DNA of 64,000 nt from Thysanoteuthis rhombus (lineage: Eukaryota; Mollusca; Cephalopoda; Oegopsida; Thysanoteuthidae): NCBI GenBank assembly GCA_963457665.1, contig OY735227.1, positions 45,274,459-45,338,458 on the forward strand, written 5' to 3'. This document shows positions 1-10,611 of the stretch, in pieces. The notes below the pieces were generated by a model. It searched no databases and had not been told where the DNA came from. It saw only the letters and a list, made by a program, of their open reading frames with translations. Both the position numbers and the translations under genes were made by a program. Every line of letters starts with the position of its first letter. Positions within the stretch are counted from its first letter, which is position 1.

Positions 1-52
1 CCTGGGAAAGGTCTATGTCCTAAAAGGCTGATGTTGATGACGATGATGATGA
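1..52 (+). mobile_element. LINE-A 3' terminus
   Basis: This is the last piece of LINE-A. It reads CTGGGAAAGGTCTATGTCC then AAAAGGCTGATG and runs into a GAT-type trinucleotide tail. The same ending occurs at 43750-43815 (plus strand) and, reversed, at 2252, 7527 and 59262. The rest of the element lies outside the window. The tail joins directly to the inside of an M1 element. Confidence 0.8.
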
Positions 53-335
53 TCACTAAAAAGACACACAAAAACAATTGTGAATACTGCTGGACATAAA
101 TTAAGGGATCAATTTGGCCTCAAATTATATTGCAAATTGAACATCCCATTAAAAACCATTGGGAGGGTGTCAAAAAGAAAAAAAATTTCTTCTGAATATA
201 CCAAGTAAAGGCTGAAAATTTCAGCCTCCTAGCTCCATTGGTATGGCCTATATACATACAGCCATCCACATGAACTGACTAAGAAAACTGAAAAAAAACC
301 TGTTTTGACAGTTTTGGTTGACTGTTTCTGATATG
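53..335 (+). mobile_element. M1 MITE-like element, 5'-truncated
   Basis: This copy has the M1 internal landmarks in order: GATCACTAAAAAG, AAGGGATCAATTT, CATTAAAAACC, the TTTTCAGCC...CTAGCTCCATTGGT block, the ACAGCCA block, and the end GACAGTTTTGGTTGACTGTTTC. The first part of M1 (tip and TGATCAATTAAAAAATTGG box) is missing because the LINE-A tail replaces it. No protein is encoded. M1 copies have related tips in opposite orientation, so a non-autonomous DNA transposon is the likeliest class. Confidence 0.75.
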
Positions 336-359
336 GATAATTTGCACGAAGTAGAGTGA

Positions 360-775
360 AATTAATTTTTTCATGTCAACCCAACAACAAAACTCAGTGT
401 TACACAATAAAAAGGAAGAAAGAACTATTAAGTTCAAGTTGGAGTTTCATTCCTAACAAGAACCACAAGAATAATCCTCACCTACTTTCAGGGAGTAAAC
501 TCATAACAATTTTTTCTATCATGTCATATCAAAACAAACCTAAATATAAAATTAACAATCCCTTACCATGATTTGAAATCATGACCACGTAATTGATAGG
601 CAGCTCTCTTATCAACTGAACTAAACTGACAAGTCTTATACACCTACAAATTTATTTATTATATATACAATACGAAAATTGCAGTATTCATCTCCAATCA
701 GATTTGAAGTGGAGGTGGATTTTGACCCAGCAGCAGCCAAGCTTGTTTTTGGAATATCATTTTGCTTCCCCTCCC
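360..775 (-). mobile_element. S1 tRNA-derived SINE-like repeat
   Basis: Three loci share this order: an AACAACTTTTTCTATCATGTC-like segment, a tRNA-like block (TGATTTGAAATCA then AACTGA..TAAACTGACAAGTCT), an ATTTATTATATATACAAT spacer and a GACCC..CAGCAGCC..GCTTG block. Relatives are at 27520-27960 and 42895-43205. On the minus strand the 43 kb copy has TGGCTCAGTTGG, a good RNA polymerase III A box, followed by a weaker B box (TTTCAAATC). The tRNA-like head and repetition suggest a SINE. The ends are not defined. Confidence 0.65.
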
Positions 776-1548
776 AACTGATTTAAAAAACTAATTTATC
801 ATAAACAATAATCTGTAGATTATCACCTAAAGATGAATACACAAAACCAATTTATTCTTGATGAAATTTTACATAGAACGATGTGTATACAATCATGGTT
901 CATGTCATCAATATCATCATCAGGTTAGGAGGTCTTCTCAGATTCACCTGATCAATTCTCTCCATCCTGTTCAGTCCTCCATCACAGAAAAAGGAGATCT
1001 TCAGGAAGATATCATATGTTATCATCCGGTTGATCAATGTGTGTGTAGGGGTCTGCCAAGGTAGTTCAAGGGTGCCATAACAACATTTCACTTACAATTT
1101 CATCCTTGTGGCCAAAAGAATGGCAAACAAGGCAAAGTCATATCTCCCTTATAGAGGTTGTAATTGGAGGGAGATATTCATGTAAATACTTCTTTGACAG
1201 GTGTCTTTTCCCTGCTGATGTTGAGAACAGCTTGGAGCATTCTCATGTACGCACTATCTAAATGGAACACGTAATAAATAGATTTGGTGCAGAGTATAGT
1301 GCAATAGTTAGAAAGTTTATCTCGCAACTCCCTAGTAAGGATCAAGATTTTTAATAGTTGTAACAAGATGAGGTGTTGGATGGGAAAATAAAGCTGAATA
1401 CTGTTGTAGAGTCTGATTAGTAGGAGGCAATATTAAGAATGTCTTTTTCCTAAGCTGCACCTGAACCCCAAGAAGTTGTCTTCTAAAGACTTAACACCGT
1501 TTGATCTGGAAGACTCAATAACATAGTTGAAATATCAGTACTTAGCAT
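776..1548. other. unassigned AT-rich sequence
   Basis: I see no gene, simple repeat or match to the other families here. It could be decayed element or intronic/intergenic host sequence. Confidence 0.5.
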
Positions 1549-1551
1549 AAA

Positions 1552-1925
1552 TGAATCACCATAGCCTGCACAGGTATCAGAACTAATAATCTAAAAAAAA
1601 TATTGTTTATCTAAAATTATCTAAAAAATACCAGCGCAAGATTTGGGCATTGTTGGTCCAAAAAGATCATGGAGGCCCATAAAAGCACTTTTTTGAAAAA
1701 CAAAAACATTTTTAGTGGTGCCTACTGATGTACTCATACAAATTTTTAGAGCTGTAGCACCAAAAATATGACCAGGAGCACCCGGAGACCCACACACACA
1801 CAGATGCACATAGACAAAAGAGAGAAGAATCTGTAGCCCCCTTGGTGGGCCATTTGCAGGGCAACAGTGTTTTGATAACAAAAACAAATAGGACTAACTC
1901 TCCACTCAAAAAATTCATTTCACTG
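1552..1925 (-). mobile_element. M2 MITE
   Basis: This is a reversed copy of M2. It opens with GAATCACCATAGCCTGC, the inverted form of the usual end GGCTATGGTGATTC. It then has the reversed AGATAATTTT-rich stretch, the ACCAACAATGCCCAAATCTT block and the CTCCGGGTGCTCCTGGTCA block. The distal tip near 1925 is not clear. Short open frames here are by-products of the repeat. Confidence 0.75.
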
Positions 1926-2251
1926 TACTTCTGAAACCATGGAAAATGTTACTCTCATAAACCACAAATTGTGTTTCATATTGTGTATTTCATGAACGTG
2001 ACCTTGTGCTAGTCTTGATTTAGCATAAGTAATAAAAAATAAGAGTACATTTTTCCTCAATGCAACTCTCCTACTCACATTTACTTATTTATTTTTTTAT
2101 TATCTTAAATGTTGATCTGATAATAAAATTTCAAAAAGTTATTCTAAAATTTCCAATTTTGGCACTGAATACAAGTAATCTAGATAACAATTTAGATATT
2201 TTCAAGATGGGCGCATTTTGATGATCACTCAAATTGATCAATTGAATACTT

Positions 2252-2930
2252 TATCATCATCATCATCATCATCATCAATCTTTTAACATCTATCATTGGA
2301 CATAGACCTTCCCCAGGATGTGCCACATGGGCATCGTGGAGCCAGTACTATCTGAATTTGTCTAGATCGTCCCTCCATCTAATATTCTGCTGGCCTCAGT
2401 TGCGCATGTGATCTCGGGGGATCCATGCTGTGAGTCGCGTTGTCCATCGGTTGTCCGCCATTCTTGCAACATGGCCAGCCCACTGCCATTTGAGTTTTTT
2501 AAATGGATTCTATGATGTCTCTGACTCTTGTCTTTTTCCGAATGTACTGTGCTGTCTTGTGATCTCTCCATGTGAGGCCCAGCATTATTCTTTCATGTGC
2601 ACATTGCATGGTTCTCAGTTTGCAGATCTGTCTCTTGGTTAGGTTCTATGTTTCAGCTCCGTAAGTGACTATTGGGAGGATGCATTGGTTATACATCCTT
2701 CTTTTCAGGATTAATGGGATCTTCTTATTTTTGAAGGTTTAACTTGCTCTGCCAAAGGCTTACCATCCTAGTGTGATTCTTTGCTTGATTTCTTCTTCTT
2801 TAGAGGGTCGCATGGAGATTTGTTGTCCTAGGCAGATGTAGGGATCTACTTTCTCCAGTTCCGTGTCCTCGATTTTGATCTTAGGTAAATGTAGTGGTTT
2901 ACTTTCTTTACGTACATGTTAAGGACAAAG
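2252..2930 (-). pseudogene. LINE-A reverse transcriptase C-terminal relic
   Basis: Read on the minus strand, this is the 3' part of LINE-A, ending in an ATC-type (reversed GAT) tail at 2254-2280. Coding remnants run from the EDTELEKVDHC region through ILKRR..YNQCI and VTYGAETW to the terminal WAGH, RWRDDLDKF and YVQRW-like motifs. The frame is broken several times. The family resembles the endonuclease/reverse transcriptase LINEs of many animals, probably RTE-like. The upstream RT core and endonuclease are missing. An F1 repeat follows at 2931, in the same arrangement as near 8.17 kb. Confidence 0.8.
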
Positions 2931-3312
2931 ACACAATGATCAACTCGAAGTATAGGATTTATTTATTCCTGTAGACTCCTTATGGAGCATAGGGCCACAA
3001 ACAATGATGTGGTTCTAATAGCAAATGGGTTTTTACAGGATAGTGTTGCTAGGCCCAAGCCCAACCCTTCTTCATCTGGACTTGGGACCAGCTATGGCAT
3101 CTGTCAAGCTGCAGGTTTTTTCTGTCAGAGTAAGCTTTTCTTCAATGGACAGCCTCACAGGGCTAAAAGGTTCTATCTTCCCTGCTGAGTGGATTCATGT
3201 TTTTTAAAGGGTATTAGTGTGAAATAATTGCAAATAGCCTCAGCTGAACGTGATCTGTTGATTCCATTTTCCATACGAGTAACTGTTACACCTCTCTGTA
3301 ACTAAACTACAG
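2931..3312 (+). repeat. F1 repeat, long copy
   Basis: This runs from TTATTTATTCCTGTAGACTC, CTTATGGAGC and TTGCTAGGCCCAAGCCCAAC through CAGAGTAAGCTTTTCTTC, CAGCCTCACAGGGCTAAAAGG and CCCTGCTGAGTGGATTCATG to TTGATTCCATTTTC. The order recurs at 48292-48640, and in two parts at 10612-11165. It encodes no recognisable protein and I could not find its ends. It may be an LTR, UTR or non-autonomous element. Confidence 0.6.
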
Positions 3313-3349
3313 GATTACTGCCACCTAATATGGCTTAATTTACAAGGTA

Positions 3350-3720
3350 AAAAGCAGCATATATGTATGGTGGTGATTCATAATATCACCAGGAATGCTA
3401 GTCATTATTCAGTCATAAATTTAATTAGGAAAATCTAAATCTATAAATTTAATCACAACTTTGCCTAAATTTGTTATAATTAAACCACTTCAGATTGAAT
3501 ATTAAAATTCACGATTTTTTAGATCTATTTACATTCTATTAATGTTAACAAGTTAAAAAAAGAAAAAAAAAAAATCAAAAACGAAAATGTTCATATTCCG
3601 ATAAATGAAATCCAAGATTAGATTGATTTTCCCAATATCCAGAAAAAGACCAACTCACCATAGCAAAAAGTAGTATTCCTAGGAAAATTATGAATCATTA
3701 CCACCAATATATGCTGTTTG
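3350..3720. mobile_element. fold-back (long inverted repeat) element
   Basis: The segment from 3350 (GCAGCATATATGTATGGTGG, TGATTCATAAT, AGGAATGCTAGT) reappears inverted at about 3667-3718 (ATTATGAATCATTACCACCA, ATATATGCTG). Similarity continues inward through TTAGGAAAATCTAAATCT against its inverted counterpart near 3610-3640, giving arms of about 100 bp and an AT-rich centre of about 130 bp. It abuts the inside of an M1 copy at 3720. The arms have diverged, so it is old. Confidence 0.7.
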
Positions 3721-3950
3721 GGGTGATCAATCAAAAAGAAGGAAAAAGGGGTGATCAATCAATAAGTGATTTCTCTCAACTTCTATTGGGCTGTAATCAC
3801 TGAAAAAAGGTCAGGATTTTCAAAAAACAAGTGGGCACAAAGTAGTGACCAATTTAGCATAATCTCAGATTGCATATTGACCCCCCCCACACACACACAC
3901 ACTAAAGACTTATTTTAGATGGAAATTTTCAAAAAAAAAAAAAAAAATTC
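3721..3950 (+). mobile_element. M1 element, 5' half
   Basis: This has the two GGGGTGATCAATC boxes, the ATAAGTGATTTCTCTC..GGGCTGTAATCACT segment, the CAATTTAGCATAA segment and the AAGACTTATTTTAGATGG segment. A C8(AC) simple repeat at 3883-3903 interrupts it. The 3' half, with the CTAGCTCCATTGGT block, is missing. Confidence 0.65.
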
Positions 3951-4070
3951 CCACACTCATTGAGTGGAGTGTATGTGCAAAGTTTCAAGTTTCTACTATA
4001 AATGGTAAGAGGTGGGGGAAGTCTGGTAGAAACATAAATTTCAGAATAAATAAATAACCTAAACCCCTGT

Positions 4071-5012
4071 GATTAAACCTGTCTGTGGTGGGTAGCAGTG
4101 ATTAACAATGCCAATATCTGATTCTTGAAAAATACAATATTTGAAATATATTGCTTATGTCATGGTTCAAGACAATATTAGGTTCACCTACACAGTAAAG
4201 AAAACTAAGGGCTGCTGCCAAAATAGTAGATTGCAGTAGTGTTTTTATATTTTTCTTCTGTGTTCTTCAAAGGAGTTTTTGAGATTAAAGGACTTACTGA
4301 ATTAACCATAGATAATGCCCACAGAACCATGAAAGTAGAGTTAATGCCTACAGGACAACAATTGTCAGTCAGCATACATCGAACCAGCATAAAGACAGAA
4401 TAAAAAATTACACAGGTTTCAGGTGATGAAAGTTAACCTGGAGGAGAAAATTATGTAAAGAAAGTTATTTGGCGGAAGGGAGGGGAAAAATGGATTTCCA
4501 GATATATAGTATAAACCTGAAAATCAATTTTTTTTCTCAACACACTACACAATGAGAAATAAACAGTTCATGTTTTTGGAATGCCTTCTTCACCAACTCA
4601 TGCAAAAAAAAGTATTCAATGGTGATGATGATGAAGAGGGTGATAACTATAGAGGGACTCAAGCCTCAAAATGTATCTGAGATTCCATCAAGAACCATAA
4701 CCAAGATAAAAAGGATCTGCCTCATGGGTGAGATAATTGTGTATCTCTCAACTGTCCCTGAGGTCAGGGTTCAAGCCTGAATAAAAGGCCAGGATTTCTG
4801 ATATATTTAAAAGGCAAGCAAGCAGGCTCTTCCAACTTGAGATCTTCCATCTCTTTCTTTCTCCATATGAACTTGTGCCAGATTAAACTAAACTTATCCA
4901 AGAAAACACGGAGAATACCTTGGAGTCAGAGTGGAAGGAAGACAAGGAAAGTGTCAATAATTGAATCATGTCAAAAAGGAAAAATATTGTAACTTGGCAA
5001 CTCAGCCTCAGT
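4071..5012. other. unassigned sequence
   Basis: I recognise no repeat family or coding region. A short GATGATGATGAAGAGGG run lies near 4625, but the LINE-A sequence that would make it a tail is absent. Confidence 0.45.
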
Positions 5013-5013
5013 T

Positions 5014-5392
5014 ATCAGAAACCATCAACCAAAACTGCCAACAATACAGCTTGCACCAATGGAGGTAGACGGCTGAAATATACATTTTCTCCTTATTATG
5101 TCTAGAAAAAACATTTTGTTGTTTTTTTCAAAAACTCCACCCACCTAAACAGGCTTTCAGTGAGGGGTTCATTTTGCAATGTAAATTTATGCTAAATTGA
5201 TCCTTTAGTTTGTGTCAAATAAAATGCACAAATATTTTTTGAAAATTCAGACCTTTTTAGTGACCACTATTCAACATATCCATTGAATGCCCTTTTTTCC
5301 AATTTTGTAATTTCTCACCCCTAACACAGCATGCTGCAAAAAGATGTCTGTCACATGACGGTTTCAATTGAGTGACTAACAAAACCTGTTTC
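5014..5392 (-). mobile_element. M1 element, near full length
   Basis: The reversed copy starts with TCAGAAACCATCAACCAAAA and ends with TGTCACATGACGGTTTCAAT then TGAGTGACTAACAAAACCTG. Both tips carry the motif TAGAAAC(T/C)(G/A)TCA in opposite orientation. The internal blocks are in the usual order. No coding capacity. Confidence 0.75.
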
Positions 5393-5394
5393 TA

Positions 5395-6165
5395 CACTTA
5401 TTTATTCATAGTTTATTTATTCATATTCAAAGAAAATTTGTTATCCTTTATTTATTTATTTATTCATTTGTCATTTTTCATTCTTTTATCAATCGTACTT
5501 TACTATTAATATTTTATTACACAAGTTCTTTTCCAGAATTCATTCAAGTACAATCAGAACATTTTTTTTTCTAGTATCAACATGGATATTGAAGAATAAA
5601 CCAAGTTCTTCTCATTCATTCCTCTTCAATTTTTTATTCAACAATTATTTTAGTTAGGTTCAAGGGGATCAAACTAATTTTGTTTTTATACAATATCAAA
5701 AGAATATTGATACAAAGAGCTAATCAAGGACAAATAAATGTTGCTTAAATTAAATTATTTTCATAATTCAGGAATACAAGTTCCTCCTGCTATCGGAGAG
5801 AAGAGCATTCCTATAAAAACATTTCATAAGTCTAAATAGCATAAACAAAGAAGCAATTACCAATAATTAATATGAGAAAATATTTTGAGCATTCCCAGGC
5901 CACCAAAATAACCCTACAACTGCCTCACAAGCTCTCTTAGGCTTTTCTGATACTTTGGGATACATTCTGTTTATGGATGCATAGAATAAATCGAGATAAA
6001 GCAAAAATACTCACAGACACAGTTCATGGCCGGTCTATGGCACGTCTTTTGTAAAAGTGAAATGGCATTAAGCAAACTTTCCTAAAGCAGGGAACAAAAA
6101 AAGAGAAGGAAATGGATTCAACAAGAGCTTTGAATAATGATTGAGACCATGAGCATCTGCTGGGG
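5395..6165. other. unassigned AT-rich sequence
   Basis: A TTTATTTATT-type run is at about 5395-5465. The rest matches none of the families found here and shows no coding signal. Confidence 0.45.
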
Positions 6166-6169
6166 AGGA

Positions 6170-6500
6170 GGGGTCAAACAGGGCATTTGCACCCCTTAGA
6201 TCAAGCCTTTTCAGCAAAGACGGAGTGGTGGAAATTGCAACCTGGCAGTCAATAAACAATAATGTTGCGGTACAAATGTTCTATGTAATCCCAGCTAAAT
6301 GTTCCCGTATGCAGAGACTGCATTATGATTTGCTGTATTACCCCGCAGTCAGGTCATACATTTCCGACAATGGTCAAGTGCACTATGTGACATCTGGATA
6401 AAACTTGCTTTCTCTATGTACGGCGGGGGAAATGCTTATCGTGTAATAGTGTTGTCACAAAGATATATTCCAAATATATCCCTCCCCAGGGAATATATGA
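6170..6500 (+). repeat. F2 dispersed repeat, copy 1
   Basis: This pairs with 39780-40060. Shared blocks in order are AACCTGGCAGTCAATAAACA, AATAATG(T/G)TGC(G/A)GTA, CAGTCAGGTCAT, AATGGTCAAGTGCA, ACATCTGG, GATGCCTATCGTGT-like and AAGATATATTC. Copy 1 retains more CpG. The function and ends are unknown. Confidence 0.65.
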
Positions 6501-6506
6501 AAGAAC

Positions 6507-6622
6507 CAAAAGGAAAGGAATAGAAAGACAGGAAGAAAACTCTCTAAAACTGAGGGAGTAGAAACTAAAGAGAAACAAAAAAAAAGAGAGAAGGAAAAGG
6601 AGAAAGGAAAAAAAAAAGGACT
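6507..6622 (+). repeat. polypurine tract
   Basis: About 115 bases are almost entirely A and G, in irregular GGAAAGGAA and AGAGAGAAGG patterns. This is low-complexity sequence, not coding. Confidence 0.7.
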
Positions 6623-7526
6623 GTCAAAACTAATCTTCTAATAGATCAAAGGAGGCTAGGTGTCTCTTCCCAAAGTGACTTTCAAGAGGTGATTGACAGA
6701 TCATATTAGCTAGGTAGTTCACAAATCTATCAGTATGATAAACGGTGTGACTTTCTGTCTCTTTGTTTCTCTGTCCATATTAGATTCTTAAAGGTACCTA
6801 CTGATTTTGCTGATAGAAATATCTTCTGCCCACCATTTAAAACAATGGAACCTTTCACTACAAGTTCTGTAATTTTTTAATGAAAGCACTGATAAAATTG
6901 ATAGGACAAACATTTATTTACACTATTAACAGCTTTGAAGAATTGAACTCATGGGTGTTGAAGTAAGAAATTTCTTTTCTTAAAAAAAATCATCTCATAG
7001 AAACTCAAATATACCTGAATTTTTCCACAGATAATAACTAGTAGTTCAAAAGACTGACATAAATACTTAATGAAAGGGCTGACACAATGCATAATTAGAG
7101 TTTGGGTTAGCATTATTAACCTCTACATGAAGAAATTGGCTCCAACTAAAAGCACAAATACAAAAGGCACTGTTGGCTTCATTTCATTTTATATTTCATA
7201 AGAACTTCCGAAGGAGCAAAATTGAATCAGAAGCATTTTACATTATCAATTCCTTTGATATTTATCTTTAATTTGTCATACCTTTGTTACTATTCCCAAG
7301 TTGTATTTACCCAGCTTCTCTATGAAGACAGCATGTGTTGCTTCAACATGGGGTCGCAACATGCGGGCTGTTCCAAAAATCACTAGAGTCCCCACAACTT
7401 GTGTCGCGAAAGGGTAAGGGAGAGCTTGACCCTCCTCTTTTGATGCAAAGGGAAAGTGCTACCCCTGAAATTGAACAAGGTAATTATTTTTCAAGTCACA
7501 AGATGAATCCTGATCCTCTGTGTGTA
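6623..7526. other. unassigned sequence
   Basis: There is no match to the other families. The last 200 bases (7330-7526) are somewhat richer in GC, with ATGCGGGCTG and TGTGTCGCGAAAGGG, but show no recognisable protein. They may be a fragment of an unseen element. Confidence 0.4.
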
Positions 7527-8165
7527 GCAATCATCATCATCAGTCTTACACCTTCCCTAGGATTTGCCACACTTCTTTATCGTGGGTGTCACAGAATTCA
7601 TCAAGCTTATTTCTCTATCTAATACTCTGCCGGCCTCAATTACACATGTGATATCTGGGGATCCATGTCATTAGTCACAATGTCCATCGGTTTTAGGCCA
7701 TTCTTTCAACATGGCCAGCCCATTGCCATTTGAGATTTTTAATGAATTCTATGATGACCCTCACTCCTGTCTTCTCCCAGATGTACTGTGCTGTCTTGTG
7801 GTCTCTCCATGTGAGGTTGAGCATAATTCTTTTATGTGCACATTGCATGGTTCTCAATTTGCAGATCTGTCTCTGGGTTAGGTTCCATGTTTCAGCTCCG
7901 TAAGTGACTATTGGGAGGATGCATCGGTTGTACACCCTTCTTTTTAGGATTGATGGGATCTTTTTATTTTTGAAGGTTGAGCTTGCTCAGCTAAAGGCTA
8001 ACCATCCAACAATGATTCTTAGCTTGATTTCTTTTTCTTTTGAGGGTCTCATGGAGATTCGTTGTCCTAGGTAGATGCAGTGATCTACTTTCTCCAGTTC
8101 CGTGTCCTCGATTTTGATCTTAGGTAAATGTAGTGGTCTGCTTTCTTTGCGTACATGTTGAGGAC
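7527..8165 (-). pseudogene. LINE-A reverse transcriptase C-terminal relic, best-kept copy
   Basis: The minus-strand frame at 7693-7935 is open for 80 codons and carries the clearest LINE-A motifs: YNRCILPIVTYGAETW, a KLRTMQCAHKR segment, LTWRDHKTAQYIWEKTGVR and the KWQWAGHV..RM ending. These match the thumb/C-terminal region that follows the catalytic domain in RTE-like LINE polymerases. A second frame at 7987-8175 holds EDTELEKVDHCIYLGQRISM. The 3' end has a short ATCATCATC run at 7529-7541 and lacks about 20 bases of the usual terminus. The catalytic FADD-box region is missing, so the copy is inactive. Confidence 0.85.
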
Positions 8166-8370
8166 AAAGACACAATGATCAACTCAAAGTATAGGACTTA
8201 TTTATTCCTGTAGACTCCTTATGGAGCATAGGGCCACAAACAATGACGTGGTTCCAATAGCAAATAGGTTTTTATAGGATAGTGTTGCTAGGCCCAAGCC
8301 CAACCCTTCTTCTTCATCTGGACTTGGGACCAGCTATGGCAACAGTCAAGCTGCGGTTTTTTCCTGTCAG
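8166..8370 (+). repeat. F1 repeat, 5' half
   Basis: This starts at the same junction as the F1 copy at 2931 (GGACAAAGACACAATGATCA, then ATTTATTCCTGTAGACTC). It runs through AGGCCCAAGCCCAACCC to CCTGTCAGAGTAAG and then stops abruptly against a second LINE-A piece. Confidence 0.65.
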
Positions 8371-8450
8371 AGTAAGAGATTTGTTGTCCTAGATAGATGT
8401 AGTGGTCTACTTTCTCCAGTTCTGTGTCCTAGATTTTAATCTTAGTTTAC
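8371..8450 (-). mobile_element. LINE-A fragment flanking F1
   Basis: About 75 bases (AGATTTGTTGTCCTAGATAG ... TTTTAATCTTAG) repeat the LINE-A segment at about 8053-8125, now on the far side of F1. It could be a second LINE copy joined by recombination, or a long direct duplication made when F1 inserted. Confidence 0.65.
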
Positions 8451-8609
8451 CAATCCTCAATGAATCTTCATTGGCTACTTTGAGGCATCTGCACAAAGAT
8501 ACTGCTTAAGAGGCTAGATCTAAACCTAGCAGTAAATTAAAAACAAAAATGAGGGATTACAGTGACTCTTTCCATGATCTGCAAATAGGAAGAGAATATG
8601 TATATATCC

Positions 8610-8862
8610 ATAACTCTAAAATCATCTAAGAAAAAAAAAAGGTGCTAGCACAAGATTTAGGCATTGTTGGTCTTGAACAATCATAAAGACCCTAAAAAGC
8701 TCTTTTTTTTTAAAAAGACAAAAAAAAATGGTTTTTAGATGATGGTCAGAGGTGTACATATACAAATTATGGATAAGGACATGGACAAACAAGAAGACAA
8801 ACAAAAAGAGAAGAATTTCTAGCCCACTTGGCTGGTTGGTCAGATGAGCCATCAGTGGGCAA
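8610..8862 (-). mobile_element. M2 MITE, truncated
   Basis: A reversed M2 copy with CAAGATTTAGGCATTGTTGG, an AAAAAGCTCTTTTT segment and GAAGAATTTCTAGCC at the distal side. Its GAATCACC tip and most of the AGATAATTTT tract are missing. Confidence 0.65.
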
Positions 8863-8989
8863 ATTTGATTTCTCTTTTTCTATTTCACAGTGCTCTCTTC
8901 ATTTCATCTATTTTGAAAAGAACTCAGAATTTGATTCTAAGGATAATTTCTAGATGACATCAGTTAATAATTGTAACACTCCGATCCAA

Positions 8990-9090
8990 GTTAGAATTAA
9001 CTTTGTTTTTCCTCCATAGCAAAAAGAACAACCTTCACCATTTTTTCTATTATGTCATGCTGAACCAAACCTTGTTCTTTAATAAATTCC
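8990..9090 (+). repeat. S1-related fragment
   Basis: AAGAACAACCTTCACCATTT, TTTCTATTATGTCATGCTG and AACCAAACC match the outer segment of the S1 repeats (near 42930-42990 and 500-540). The tRNA-like part is absent. Confidence 0.45.
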
Positions 9091-9238
9091 CACAGAGAAT
9101 GACTGAGGAAAGAGCAGCATTCTAAAAATGTTGCATTATTTTTTCTCTATATAAATAATTCTCAGGAGATATCTATTTGATTCCCCACATAATGTTTCAG
9201 AAAAGATGCTGTCAAAAACACATCAAATATCTAAACTA

Positions 9239-9735
9239 AAAAGCATTCAGAGAGTTCATACCTCAGCCAACGCCATTCTTGCTCACTCATTGTGCGGTGG
9301 GGAAATAGCTACAATGTAGGGGATGTAACTGTCCATGCCTCCCCCCCAAAAAATTTAATCATTTCTTCCGTAGCACATTGCTGACCCTCCCACTAAATTT
9401 CATTGAAATTAACCGAAAACCATTGCAGATACTGTTTGGTGCAGACATACAATAAAGATATAGGGGAGGTGATTGTAAATGGATCCACCTTAAGATGTAA
9501 TCACTTCAATTGTAGCTTATTGCTTATTCTTCCATTGAAATTTATCAAGAGTTTTTGTAACTATTTGGTGCCGTGGACCGATAGCTATGATGTAACGGAG
9601 GTAACTCTACATGGATCCATCTCAAAATTCAACCTTTTCTTCCTTAGCCCATTGCTCATCCTACCATGAAATTTCATTGAGAACTTTTGGAGATATTGTG
9701 TTGACCAACTGATAGAATGTTAGCAGAGGTAATAA
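9239..9735 (+). mobile_element. M3 pearl-like element, three internal units
   Basis: The left end AGCATTCAGAGAG..CATACCTCAGCCAAC and the right end GTTAGCAGAGGTAATAAG are inverted versions of each other (TACCTCNGYCAAC). Between them lie three diverged tandem units of about 130-140 bp starting near 9310, 9450 and 9585. Each has GGAGGTAACT, TGGATCCA(C/T)CT, CTTC..TAGC(A/C)CATTGCT, AAATTTCATTGA and AC(T/C)..TTTGG. The 37 kb copy has one unit and the 12.7 kb copy about seven. A tandem core between fixed ends is the known layout of pearl/Helentron-derived elements. The class assignment is inference. Confidence 0.75.
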
Positions 9736-10495
9736 GTTTTGAAGAATAAAATCCCTGTGTAGTGAGGTTCCTCAGCAATTTATCACGTGGGATAGTACCT
9801 CTCATTATTCAGCCTTCAGTCTCGTTCTACCACTGAGTCAAGTCTTGAATTTTATTACATGACAGTTATCGATGCCTTCAGATTTTCTTGTAGAACTCTG
9901 AGAAAGGAATGAATATATTCAAAGTTGGTACACATCAGCAGAAAATCTATTCTGATAAGAATCAGAAGTCTGAGAGATTTCATGAAGATGTATTTTAAAA
10001 TAATTCCTTTTACAGACTTTGTAAAAAATATTCTTTGCTGTTTTATTTATATCTTAAATTCACCTTGCATCTCTTTTCTGACACAACACACTCACTGAAG
10101 CTAACATGAATCTAATTCAGTGCCAGGAGCAACTGTAGTGTTGTCAGTACTTGAAACTTCTATAAGTGTCTACAAACCACGAGTAAAAATATCACATCAT
10201 GCTTCAACACTTGATACTAAATGATGCAGTCCCGGAAGTCACTATTTCTGACAGCTCTAAGTGAAAACTTTTTTAACAGAGAAATCAAGCAGCTTATATA
10301 AATTCACAGTAGAGACATGCCCTCATTCACACACATGCAAGAATAATACAGATTTTGCAAGCACAATAGTAGTGTAGAGTAAGCTGCAACGGCTATACAA
10401 TTATAAAATTAAACTAATTCTTAAAGCTTAATCATATGCAAAATAAAATAATTATCTGAAATTATTCTTCGTGGCAACTTCCTTAAATGGAAAGG
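9736..10495. other. unassigned sequence
   Basis: No repeat family, simple repeat or coding signal is recognisable. Confidence 0.4.
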
Positions 10496-10559
10496 TGGGG
10501 AATGAGAAATCTCTTTGACAAAAGTGGGGAATGACCATGAAAAGGTTGGGAATCACTGG
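10496..10559 (-). mobile_element. hAT-like terminal inverted repeat, one end
   Basis: Read on the minus strand the end is CAGTGATTCCCAACCTTTTC then ATGGTCATTCCCC. This matches the classic animal hAT terminus (CAGNGNTTCNCAACCTTTTT). I could not find the matching opposite end upstream, so the element is partial or too diverged to delimit. Confidence 0.5.
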
Positions 10560-10611
10560 TGTAGAGTGTCATATCTTCAGCAACCATTGAAATGGCTGAT
10601 CGTCTTGTCTA

